Assembly: GCA_016714125.1 (NCBI GenBank)
Contig: JADJNX010000001.1
Coordinates: forward strand, 496,001 to 560,000
Direction of reading: 5' to 3'
Source: Ignavibacteriales bacterium
GTDB taxonomy: Bacteria; Bacteroidota; Ignavibacteria; Ignavibacteriales; Ignavibacteriaceae
Length of the DNA: 64,000 nt
Shown here: piece after piece, positions 19,072 through 27,518 of the stretch
How the letters are laid out: every line of letters begins with the position of its first letter
Numbering within the stretch: the stretch's first letter is position 1
Made by a program: the position numbers and the translations under genes
Notes under the pieces: generated by a model
Database searches by the model: none
Told to the model about the DNA's origin: nothing
The model's input: the letters and a program-made list of their open reading frames with translations, nothing else

Positions 19072-20399
19072 TGAAAAAGTTTTTTTTATTATTACTTTTT
19101 TTATCTATAACCACACTGCCACAAAGTTCGATCAATCAGCACTTCCTCCTTTTCAACGATGGCAATTCACAACTTCAGACGGATGAAGTGATCAAAGTTG
19201 TTCAGGACAACTCTGGAACATACTGGTTCGCGGAGGGAGCGGATATCGGAAATGATGCTATTTATAGCTACAGAAACGGAGTGTGGGTACGATACGATGC
19301 TTCAAACTCCCCCCTTGTGAATGTTAACATCTACGATATGATTGTTACACCTGATGATCGAATTGTTTTAGCTACGAATGCAGGACTACTCATAAAAAAC
19401 GGGCAGAATTGGAGTGTTATAAATACCTCCAACTCAAATCTTCCAGACAATATGATTACAAAGATAGAGATCGACAAATCAGGGAGATTTTGGCTTGGGG
19501 TGCTAAATACAGGGATAGCTGTTGGTTCCGGCAATCCCTTTACCATCTTTGATCAGTTTAATGGTTTCCCCGGAATTGGTGACATCAATTTTTTAGCTGT
19601 TGACGATTCCAACAATGTGTTTGCCGGAGTTGATTACTACGGATTGTATTATTATGACAAGACTCGCTGGAAAGTGATCATCCCTGGTGGAACCATCCCA
19701 AGTGACATGGTACATGTGACTGGTGGAATGTTGGATAATAGAAACACTCTTTGGGTCGCAATCAATAAAAACGGAAATAAAGGGACGGTTGCCTCGGTTA
19801 ACGAGGGAATTGTTACTTACTACGACAGTACCATTACGGGAAAGAGTTTCAGATCAATGTATTTTTCAGTTGTGACTGATAACTATGACAATACTTATAT
19901 TGGGACAGACAAAGGACTGCTATTCAGGATCAACGACCAGTGGAACTGGTTTGATACTTCATCAGTACCAGGATTACCGGCTAACGGTTTCTGGAGGGGA
20001 AGTGTTGACGACAAAAACAACATTATTTATTCACTAAGAGATATGAGTATCTCATCCGGTTACCGCGGGGTTGTTTTTTACAATAAAGATTCCGTAGTTG
20101 TCACATCTCTAAAAGGGGCTCAAAATCCCGGAAATAATGGGTTCAATGTTTCACAAAACTACCCCAATCCATTTAACCCTGAAACTGTTATCCGTTTTGC
20201 TTTACCCGTTGCAGGATACACAAAGGGTGTTGTCTATGATGTTTTGGGTAAGGAAGTGACAACTCTGTTAAATGGTGATATGTCAGCCGGGAATCATGAA
20301 ATCAAATTTAATGCAATTGATCTCTCGTCGGGAGTATATTTTTTCAGACTCGAATCAGGCAATTACTCCTCGGCTATCAAGATGGTGGTCGGAAAGTAA
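19071..20399 (+). CDS. Secreted beta-propeller protein with T9SS sorting domain
   Basis: A 442-aa protein: signal peptide (MKKFFLLLLFLSITTLPQ), then about 330 residues of repeated blades of the two-component-regulator-propeller type (VVQDNSGTYWFAEGAD, IDKSGRFWLGVLNTGI, VVTDNYDNTYIGTDKGLLFRI), then cassette D sorting domain. The blades carry the D-x-G-x-x-W-(I/L/F)-G pattern. No kinase domain follows, so this is a free-standing surface propeller. Function unknown; ligand or substrate binding is plausible. Its ATG overlaps the short upstream frame. Confidence 0.85.
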   Translation: MKKFFLLLLFLSITTLPQSSINQHFLLFNDGNSQLQTDEVIKVVQDNSGTYWFAEGADIGNDAIYSYRNGVWVRYDASNSPLVNVNIYDMIVTPDDRIVLATNAGLLIKNGQNWSVINTSNSNLPDNMITKIEIDKSGRFWLGVLNTGIAVGSGNPFTIFDQFNGFPGIGDINFLAVDDSNNVFAGVDYYGLYYYDKTRWKVIIPGGTIPSDMVHVTGGMLDNRNTLWVAINKNGNKGTVASVNEGIVTYYDSTITGKSFRSMYFSVVTDNYDNTYIGTDKGLLFRINDQWNWFDTSSVPGLPANGFWRGSVDDKNNIIYSLRDMSISSGYRGVVFYNKDSVVVTSLKGAQNPGNNGFNVSQNYPNPFNPETVIRFALPVAGYTKGVVYDVLGKEVTTLLNGDMSAGNHEIKFNAIDLSSGVYFFRLESGNYSSAIKMVVGK

Positions 20400-20786
20400 G
20401 TAGCTGAGTACTTGAGAATCGCCATGTTCAAGGTAACTGAATTTCAGGATTTCTGAGAAATCTCTTGTTCTGAATAAATATTATACAAATTTATAAAGCT
20501 GCCCACGGGCAGCTTTATTTTTATTTTATTGGTTTTTCAACTTAAGGAAAAACCATGAAATCTTTGATATTACCTGTGAACATGTCACACCGCCCAAGCG
20601 GGTTTTGCGATTGGGCATTCACATTTTCCACGAACATGCCATTCGCCCAGGCAAATTTCTCTCTCAACAACGGTTTTCGTTTTGCATAGGGCAATCGGGA
20701 CGATTACCACTCCTCACACTAAAGACCAAAATCCGCGATACTTCGATACTCTGCTACTTCGATTCTTCGCTACTCCAAGTTTCTCC
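20400..20786. other. Intergenic region: terminator, repeat, degenerate sequence
   Basis: A 387-base gap between convergent genes. A terminator hairpin (AAAGCTGCCC 20495-20504, GGGCAGCTTT 20507-20516, then ATTTTTATTTT) closes the plus-strand unit. Further on are imperfect inverted GCCCAA/TTGGGC segments near 20593-20617, the second copy of the 28-base repeat, and a short irregular tandem of TACTTCGAT-like words around 20739-20770. No gene is visible. Confidence 0.65.
20690..20717 (+). repeat. 28-base dispersed repeat, copy 2
   Basis: Identical over 28 bases to 14780-14807 and in the same orientation; flanking sequences do not match. It lies just outside the terminator that ends the sorting-domain gene block. 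Confidence 0.8.
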
Positions 20787-22835
20787 TTAAGGATTATAAT
20801 ACTTCACAAGCGTCTCAAGGCCTTTGAGAATCATAAGTTCTGCCTGACCGTAAGGAGTAGTGTGGGCTTTTAAGAGTGCTTGAACCTCAGCAAGAGTTGC
20901 CGCATCAGGTTTGTTTGCCGAATAAACAGCCTCTAATAGTTTGGGTGTAAGTTTACTAATGGCTTCCAAAACTTCTGCGTGAGGTCTGATCTCTTTTAAA
21001 ATGGGTTTTCTGTCGATCAATGAAAGTAATTCTTTTGAACCTGTCTGCCAGGTGTTAAGCTGCTGAAGCAGAGCATCATAAGTTGATTTATCCCGTGTTT
21101 TAATCAACTGTTCAATCATTTCATTAAAATTTCGAGCAGTCTGTGCATCGGGACGGGCAGCATCAACAACCCTGGTGTAGGGTGAATATTGTGTATATTT
21201 AACTCCAAGACGGTGCCGTTTATATTCTTTAACAGGTTCCAGAACATCAACCAACATTTTTAACGGGTTAACATCTTCCCCACCCGTAAGTCTCCTCAAC
21301 ATCATCAAATAGTTTTTTTCGTGGAGCAAGCCAACTTCTTCAAGTTGCAGGTTTATCTTTCCAATCCTTCTATACATATCCTGAACATTATTCACTGAAT
21401 TATGCGACCATAATCTCTCCGCAATTGCAGCCGTTCTGGGCCAAATTCTTGAATCTACATTTTCATTTGTAACAAGTTCCGCCCACATTGTAGCTTCACC
21501 ACCAAGGATATTGTCAGCTTGTGATTGGGGCAAAATTGTATCAGGTGAAATTGGATGATTAAGATAGTGCAACGCAGTTGACTGAATCAAATCGATGTAA
21601 TAACCATTTGAAAGTATCACTTGATAACCATCCTTTGATGCCTGAAGCAAAGCTTTTTTTCCACGCCATGAGTGTATCACGATATTTTTAGGCATTTCAG
21701 GCTGAAGAATTTCATCCCAGCCAACCATCTTTTTGTTGTTTTTTTGAAGTATCTTAAGAATTTTGGTGTTGAAATATGCTTGAAGTTGATGTTCATCCTT
21801 AATGTTGTTAACCTTCATAAACTCTTGAATTTCGACACTTTCTTTCCAGTGATCGGGCTTTACTTCATCACCACCAATGTGAAAGTATTCATCAGGGAAA
21901 AGTCCTGCCATCTCGGTAAACAGTTTGTCCAAAAATTCATAAGTGGATTCTTTTGTTGGATCCATGACGGGACCAAATATCCCCCAGTTTCTTTCAATTT
22001 TATATTGTCCCGGTTTACTGGCAAGTTCGGGATGTCCCACAAACCATGCAGTTGCATGTCCCGGTACATCAAATTCGGGATATACTCTAATCCCTCTGTC
22101 ACCGGCATAGGCTATAATATGTTTAATTTGTTCCTGTGTGAAATAGTTGCCATCGGAGCCCATTTCATGCAATTTTGGGAACACCTTGCTTTCGATCCTG
22201 AAACCCTGATCTTCAGAAAGATGCAGGTGCAAAACATTCATCTTTACGGCAGCCATTCCATCGATGTTACGGAGTACCATTTCAAGCGGCATCCAGTGAC
22301 GACAGACATCGATCATTAGTCCACGCCATTTGTAAAATGGTAAATCATTTATGGTTACAAATGGTAAATAAAATCCTTCGTTATCATTTGTTACAAGTTG
22401 AAGAAGTGTCTCAAGCCCTCTCATCGCTCCGATGTCAGTTACGGAAGTCAGTTTTACTCCCGAGCCTGTAACTGTCAGTTTGTAACTTTCATCCTCACCA
22501 ACTTTAAGTTTTCCTTCTCTCTCAAAACTGATTCGAACAGCCGGATTCACAAGTGAATCGGCCCCTGAAACATTATCCTGAAGGAAAAAGAGACCTGTCC
22601 TTCCGGAGAGTCTTCTTAAAACACCCGTTGCATATATGGCAAGTCGAGGAGTGATTTTCCCCTCAATTTTCATCTTCAGCGATGGATCAAGTTTAAATTT
22701 TCCATCCTGTAATTTAACTTCCCTTGGCACGGGCATTAAATTTAGATCGGAGGGGCTCTGAGCCATAACAACTCCTGAAATTAATATTATCACTAATAAA
22801 ACTGATGTTAAATAACTTTTTAGATGGTTTTTCAT
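20787..22835 (-). CDS. Secreted GH20 beta-N-acetylhexosaminidase
   Basis: A 682-aa protein with a signal peptide (VLLVIILISGVVMAQ), an N-terminal GH20b-type alpha/beta domain (about 30-165) and the GH20 catalytic barrel from about 170 (PFYKWRGLMIDVCRHWMP; VKMNVLHLHLSEDQGFRIES). The catalytic Asp-Glu pair is in YFHIGGDEVKP near residues 321-322. It releases terminal GlcNAc or GalNAc from chitooligosaccharides, glycans or peptidoglycan fragments by substrate-assisted catalysis. A helical C-terminal region of about 150 residues follows. It overlaps the symporter gene by four bases (ATGA), pointing to a scavenging operon. Confidence 0.93.
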   Translation of the reverse strand: MKNHLKSYLTSVLLVIILISGVVMAQSPSDLNLMPVPREVKLQDGKFKLDPSLKMKIEGKITPRLAIYATGVLRRLSGRTGLFFLQDNVSGADSLVNPAVRISFEREGKLKVGEDESYKLTVTGSGVKLTSVTDIGAMRGLETLLQLVTNDNEGFYLPFVTINDLPFYKWRGLMIDVCRHWMPLEMVLRNIDGMAAVKMNVLHLHLSEDQGFRIESKVFPKLHEMGSDGNYFTQEQIKHIIAYAGDRGIRVYPEFDVPGHATAWFVGHPELASKPGQYKIERNWGIFGPVMDPTKESTYEFLDKLFTEMAGLFPDEYFHIGGDEVKPDHWKESVEIQEFMKVNNIKDEHQLQAYFNTKILKILQKNNKKMVGWDEILQPEMPKNIVIHSWRGKKALLQASKDGYQVILSNGYYIDLIQSTALHYLNHPISPDTILPQSQADNILGGEATMWAELVTNENVDSRIWPRTAAIAERLWSHNSVNNVQDMYRRIGKINLQLEEVGLLHEKNYLMMLRRLTGGEDVNPLKMLVDVLEPVKEYKRHRLGVKYTQYSPYTRVVDAARPDAQTARNFNEMIEQLIKTRDKSTYDALLQQLNTWQTGSKELLSLIDRKPILKEIRPHAEVLEAISKLTPKLLEAVYSANKPDAATLAEVQALLKAHTTPYGQAELMILKGLETLVKYYNP

Positions 22836-24646
22836 CTTTTTTCTCCGTTTGTATCAAGATTTTTATACCATACCGTATAAAGCAAATAGCTCAAAACAGT
22901 CAGTATAAAAAACAAAATAGTGAAAGTGGTCCAGTCACGCAAAACAACAACCATCGCAGTTGCAAAAAGTGTCAACTGCCAGGGTACCGATATAAAACCT
23001 GAAATAATGTCCCTTTTGTTCTCCTTTTTTATCGAAGCTCTCGACTCGGGATCGACTTGCTCCGCGATTTTACCCCAAAATCCAAAAGGTCTCGTCTTTA
23101 AATAAAATTTTGACAATACTTCGTCTTCCGTGGGTTCTGTTAACAGAGTGACAATTACAGTACCCGTGAAAGAGAGGATACTCACCGCAAGAAACGAAAT
23201 ATATTCGGGAGACTCAGGGAATAAAAGTCCTTGAACAATTGCGGTGGTCATCCCTGCAAAAACTCCTGCAGTGAACCCGTAGCCGTTTAATCTCCACCAA
23301 TACCACCTTATTATGAGAGGAACTATCAAACCCGCTCCCATACTCATGGTAAGCCATCCCCAAATCTCATTTATGCTGCCGATAAAAAGGGTCAGGATTA
23401 ATCCACCAACAACCACGGCAACCGATGCCAATCGACTTTGATTCACAAGACTCTTCTGGGATGCATCGGGTTTAATAAAACTTCTGTAGATATCATTCAC
23501 CCAATACGAAGCTCCCGCATTGACAATGGAAACAAAGGTTGACATTGCAGCCGACATTAACCCGGCAATCAATAATCCCTTAAAACCTGTTGGGATAAGC
23601 TTATCCACCACGAACGGGAGTGCCAGTTCAGGGTCTTTAACGATATTTCCCGTGCTGTTTCCGTAAACAATCGCCATAATGGCTATTGCTGCTGTGAATG
23701 GCCAGCGGAAAGTAAGTAAAACCGTCCAAAAAGGGGAAAGAAGACCTGCGTCGCGATCACTTCTTGCTGCATTATATCTTTGCATCATATATCCCCCCGT
23801 TCCACCACTCCCCTCAATTACGGTTTTTGCCAGGTAAAAGAAGATCGAGATGCCAAAAAGGTTATAGATGGAATATCGCGATTCTGCGGGGAAATTTAGC
23901 TCCCACTTCGGAAAAATATTAATCCAATCTTCCCTCGCAACAGTCTGACTGATAAATCCCCCGTCGAAAGTTGGAGTTGAAATTGTGAAAGTCTCAGGCA
24001 AAAAATATTGTGTCATGGAAATATAGATGACAACAAAAATCGATAAAAGAATTATCCCCCCTTGGATAACATCTGTCCAAACCACCCCGTATAATCCGCT
24101 GGCGGCTGTATATACAAGTGCAATTGACACCATGATAACAGAAGCAATAAAATCAGGTTTTACACCCCAAATCTCAGGCAACTGTAAAAATTCTCCAATA
24201 AACTTTCCGGAACCGATCGCAAAATAACCCGTAATGGCGATTGTACTCATTAAAACGGCGACAGCACAAACGAGCCTCGCGACTTTTCCTTGTCTGCTGT
24301 TTCCAAATCTGAAAACCATCCACTCTGCCAGTGTCATTACCTGTGCTCTGCGGTTCCATTTCCCCATAAAAACCATCATAAAAGCCATTATGAGAACAAT
24401 TCCACCCCTGATCTCAACAAAATATCCTTGTGCCCCCAAAGCATAAATCAGTGCAACATTTATCATTGTTCCACTCACATCGATGTTTGAAGCCATGCCC
24501 GATGCCCCAAGTGCCCACCATTTTATACTTCGATCACCGAGGAAAAAAGCATCAATACTCTTTGAGGCTTTCTTCTCAAACCACATGCCAATGATGAGAA
24601 TCCCGACCAAATAAACAACTACTATGATATAATCAATTATTTCCAT
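22832..24646 (-). CDS. Sodium:solute symporter (SSS family)
   Basis: A 604-aa integral membrane protein with 13-14 hydrophobic segments. The N-terminus (DYIIVVVYLVGILIIGMWF), the DAFFLGDRSIKWWALGASGMASN block and the GLYGVVWTDVIQGGIIL helix are typical of the SSS/SGLT fold. These carriers use the sodium gradient to import sugars, amino acids or sialic acid. Overlap with the hexosaminidase gene suggests the released amino sugar as substrate, which is inference. Confidence 0.88.
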   Translation of the reverse strand: MEIIDYIIVVVYLVGILIIGMWFEKKASKSIDAFFLGDRSIKWWALGASGMASNIDVSGTMINVALIYALGAQGYFVEIRGGIVLIMAFMMVFMGKWNRRAQVMTLAEWMVFRFGNSRQGKVARLVCAVAVLMSTIAITGYFAIGSGKFIGEFLQLPEIWGVKPDFIASVIMVSIALVYTAASGLYGVVWTDVIQGGIILLSIFVVIYISMTQYFLPETFTISTPTFDGGFISQTVAREDWINIFPKWELNFPAESRYSIYNLFGISIFFYLAKTVIEGSGGTGGYMMQRYNAARSDRDAGLLSPFWTVLLTFRWPFTAAIAIMAIVYGNSTGNIVKDPELALPFVVDKLIPTGFKGLLIAGLMSAAMSTFVSIVNAGASYWVNDIYRSFIKPDASQKSLVNQSRLASVAVVVGGLILTLFIGSINEIWGWLTMSMGAGLIVPLIIRWYWWRLNGYGFTAGVFAGMTTAIVQGLLFPESPEYISFLAVSILSFTGTVIVTLLTEPTEDEVLSKFYLKTRPFGFWGKIAEQVDPESRASIKKENKRDIISGFISVPWQLTLFATAMVVVLRDWTTFTILFFILTVLSYLLYTVWYKNLDTNGEKR

Positions 24647-24659
24647 TTTGAGAAACCTG

Positions 24660-26507
24660 TTAAATCTGATTCATAAAGTTATCAACCTTCAAGGGACCTC
24701 TGAGGCTGTTGGTCAGTATTATTTCATCAGCACCTACCAAATCATCGGGGTAGAGCTCCACCTCAAAACATCTGTTTGTTTCCATAAAGAGTTTTCTGCC
24801 AACTCCCGCTAACAAGCCACACTTCACGGGTGGAGTCAGGTATTCGTTCCTCTGACGGATAAATAGATTGGTGATCCCTCCCTCACACACTTCACCCCGC
24901 TCATTCAAATATAACAAATCAAATAATCCACCTTTGACAGTTAAAGCCCGCTCGGAATCATATAGCTGTCTGTGAGTTGATTTGAAATAAAGGTACCTGT
25001 CGTCGCTGGATATCCTCGAATTTGAGATAGCTACATCTATTTTATCCGGTAATGGAGCCAATTTCCCAATCCGTACTTCGACTTTGCCATATTTCCAAAG
25101 CAACAGTTTTACACGATATTCACCCGAACTAAAATCACTCGAAATGGCCTTTTTTAATTCTTTGAGTATCTCTTTTTCATCATAGTGGAATAAATTTAGT
25201 TTCGCAGATTTTTTTAGACGGGACAAGTGATGTTTCAGATTTGGTATTACAGAATTTCTAAGAAGCATCGTTTCAAAAAGCTGAAATTCACTAAACGGGG
25301 TGGCAAAAAACTTCCCTTTTAAGACACATTCAGCATATTCTTTCTCCGGAACTGAATCCCATACAATTCCACTTCCCAGTCCGGCACTTCCCTTGTTGTT
25401 ATCTTTGCTGATCTCAAGAGTTCTGATAGCAATATTGAAGGTCATTTCATCCCCGTGAAGATAACCTAAACTTCCGGTATAGATTCCTCTGTTCCGATTT
25501 TCCAGCGATCTGATTATCTCCATTGAGCTCATTTTGGGTGCTCCGGTAATTGATCCACAGGGGTAAAGTGCATCAAACATTTGAAAAAGGGTTGTATCTT
25601 TTGGCAAATCCCCTTCTATCTCAGAAATCATCTGGAAAACCGTCTCATATCTCTCGGCTTTACATTTTGAAATCATCCTCAGAGGACTCTCGACACCCAA
25701 CTTGTGTAGATCATTCCTAAGAAGATCAACAATCATCAGGTTTTCTGCCCTCTCTTTGGGATCATTAATAAATTTTCTTTTGATTTTATCTATTTCGGCA
25801 GGGTTTGCTGGTAATTTTGCCGTCCCTTTCATTGGAGCAACACTTATGATATCACCCTCAACCTTAAAAAAAAGTTCAGGGGAGAGAGACAAAATATATT
25901 TGGTTGGGAGATTGATGAAAGCAGAATATTGTGTTGACTGATTAAATAGAAGAGTGGCAAATAATGAAGCAGGACTGCCAAATAAATGAAAGGCAGAATC
26001 CATCGTCAAATTTATCTGGTACGTGTCTCCTGACCTGATCTTTTCTTTTACCTCTTCAACTTTTTTAAGATACTCCGATTCAGAGTCCTTAAATTTGGGA
26101 ATAGAGATATTGTTCTTTTTTTCTTGTGGAATCCCCCGGTTTACCCCTCTCAAATCATAATATTCGGCCTGGTTTTCAGGATAAACAATGGCAACCCCAA
26201 ATTCTTCCAATTCCGTTTGCTCCAAAATATCATCAAGTTTTTTTGAGAAGAGGTAGCCTGCCTCATAGTCGATCATGGTAAGAAGATGATAACCCGCTTT
26301 TTTTAATCTCTCAACCTTATCAAAAAATTCTTTTACATTCTCTTTTGTCAGATAGAATATATCTTCGGGTTCTCTTAAAACCACAGTCGGTTTATTAGAG
26401 ATATTTGGAGGATTGATAAGAATTGCAGTGTATGCCTCTTCCTCAACCGACTGAAGTAATGAGGTTAATGAATCAGGCTTCGCCAGGCCCCCTAAAGAAG
26501 GATTCAC
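24660..26507 (-). CDS. pabB: PabB-PabC fusion: aminodeoxychorismate synthase I / lyase
   Basis: Residues about 1-370 are a chorismate-binding PabB domain: SGDTYQINLT, SLSPELFF, VAPMKGTAKL (with the lysine of the PabB-type PxKGT motif), IVDLLRNDL and GSITGAPKMSS. Residues about 380-615 are a fold-type IV PLP enzyme of the PabC type: FQLFETMLL, DLLYLNERGEVCEGGITNLF. Together they convert chorismate to 4-aminobenzoate for folate, with glutamine amidotransferase PabA needed for ammonia; PabA is not in the window. Such fusions are known in several bacteria. It overlaps the upstream THEP1-like gene by four bases. Confidence 0.88.
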   Translation of the reverse strand: MNPSLGGLAKPDSLTSLLQSVEEEAYTAILINPPNISNKPTVVLREPEDIFYLTKENVKEFFDKVERLKKAGYHLLTMIDYEAGYLFSKKLDDILEQTELEEFGVAIVYPENQAEYYDLRGVNRGIPQEKKNNISIPKFKDSESEYLKKVEEVKEKIRSGDTYQINLTMDSAFHLFGSPASLFATLLFNQSTQYSAFINLPTKYILSLSPELFFKVEGDIISVAPMKGTAKLPANPAEIDKIKRKFINDPKERAENLMIVDLLRNDLHKLGVESPLRMISKCKAERYETVFQMISEIEGDLPKDTTLFQMFDALYPCGSITGAPKMSSMEIIRSLENRNRGIYTGSLGYLHGDEMTFNIAIRTLEISKDNNKGSAGLGSGIVWDSVPEKEYAECVLKGKFFATPFSEFQLFETMLLRNSVIPNLKHHLSRLKKSAKLNLFHYDEKEILKELKKAISSDFSSGEYRVKLLLWKYGKVEVRIGKLAPLPDKIDVAISNSRISSDDRYLYFKSTHRQLYDSERALTVKGGLFDLLYLNERGEVCEGGITNLFIRQRNEYLTPPVKCGLLAGVGRKLFMETNRCFEVELYPDDLVGADEIILTNSLRGPLKVDNFMNQI

Positions 26508-27004
26508 TCAATTTCCGTAATGCAATTCACAATCTTATATTCAACAGTACCTAAAAAAAGCCTGCTAAACTCATTCAGATGTTTTGGTCTCACAACAAAA
26601 AGGAATTTTTTTAAATGACTGACAGATGCCGTCCAGAGAACTTTATGAATCGCCGTAATCATACCACTCCCCTTTAACTCGGTTGAGGAGATGCCATCGA
26701 TAATAAAAAGTTTAAATTCTGAAGCGAGTGCTTCTTCTGCTCTTTTGGTGGCCCAGTTATACGACTCTTCATAAAGCAAATATTTACCTGATTTAATTAT
26801 ATTCTGTGAATTCACAATCTCAAAATCAAATATGTCTGCTTCAAGTTGAAGTATCTCGCCAGTCACTATGTCGTGTAAACACCTTTTGCCATCAATTACG
26901 GGTTGAAGAATTCCTGCAATCTCAGGTGAGCTTTTACAAATGGTATGCATCTTTATAGCCGGATCACTCCCGGGATCAGCTAAATACAAATATATATTTC
27001 CCAA
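26504..27004 (-). CDS. THEP1-like nucleoside-triphosphatase homologue, no P-loop
   Basis: A 166-aa protein. The C-terminal half has the THEP1 Walker-B region in altered form: LFIIDGISSTELKGSGMITAIHKVLWTA, where THEP1 proteins have DEIGpmELkg. The middle segment (AGILQPVIDGKRCLHDIVTGEILQLE) also fits the family. No GxxGxGK(S/T) P-loop is present at the N-terminus, and the catalytic DE is DG, so it is probably not an active NTPase, or it has a different role. Encoded with pabBC (four-base overlap). Assignment by pattern only. Confidence 0.55.
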   Translation of the reverse strand: MGNIYLYLADPGSDPAIKMHTICKSSPEIAGILQPVIDGKRCLHDIVTGEILQLEADIFDFEIVNSQNIIKSGKYLLYEESYNWATKRAEEALASEFKLFIIDGISSTELKGSGMITAIHKVLWTASVSHLKKFLFVVRPKHLNEFSRLFLGTVEYKIVNCITEIE

Positions 27005-27015
27005 CTTCCAACTTC

Positions 27016-27500
27016 TTAGGTTTTGTTCGCGAACTTGTTTAGAGCCTCACCGGATAAACGGAAGATAGTCCATTCATCCATTGAAACTGCACCGACTGAC
27101 TTGTAGAAATCGATTGCTGGTTTGTTCCAGTCCAGGACTGCCCATTCAAATCTCCCACAACCTTCTTCTACTGCCCGGTTTGCCAAAAATGTAAGTATTT
27201 TCTTGCCGATCCCCCTCCCTCTTAATTCAGGGAGGACAAACAGATCTTCAAGATACATTCCTTTTTTTCCAAGAAACGATGAGAAATTGTAAAAATAAAT
27301 TGCATAAGCTATTGGTTCGCCATCTTCATAACCGATATACGCTTCAACATTTGATTTCTTTCCGAAAAAAGACTCCTTTAATGTTTCAACTGTTGCGGTT
27401 ACCTCATGGGGTAATTTTTCATATTCTGCTATTCTATTTATAAACCAAAGCAGAAGAGGTAAATCCCCCTCTTCCACTTTTTAATTTCAAGTTTATCCAA
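27016..27500 (-). CDS. GNAT family N-acetyltransferase, N-terminal frameshift
   Basis: The acetyl-CoA-binding motif A is clear: YLEDLFVLPELRGRGIGKKILTFLA, followed by FEWAVLDWNKPAIDFYKSVGA, close to the spermidine/diamine acetyltransferase-like branch. The open frame starts with GTG at 27477 (MEEGDLPLLLWFINRIAEYE), lacking the first strand. Adding one base to the five-base run at 27478-27482 restores LEIKKVEEGDLPLL and a TTG start near 27500. Substrate unknown. It lies between the MFS gene and the THEP1-like gene on the same strand. Confidence 0.8.
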
Positions 27501-27518
27501 TTCTTTCGCGCTTTCCAA

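Larger units (their letters stand above)
16462..20399 (+). repeat. Four near-identical T9SS sorting-domain cassettes
   Basis: The 3' ends of four consecutive genes (A 16462-16704, B 17643-17882, C 18410-18653, D 20157-20399) are almost the same DNA, about 240 bp each, encoding NYPNPFNPETVIRFALPVAG ... MVVGK. By hand count B and D differ at about 10 of 217 positions, both synonymous and not, while the sequence upstream of each cassette is unrelated or only weakly similar. This looks like duplication or gene conversion acting on the export tag alone. Confidence 0.9.

Noticed and set aside
21672..22319. Plus-strand 215-codon frame inside the GH20 gene
   Set aside because: Antisense to the catalytic domain with its conserved motifs; composition unlike a real protein.
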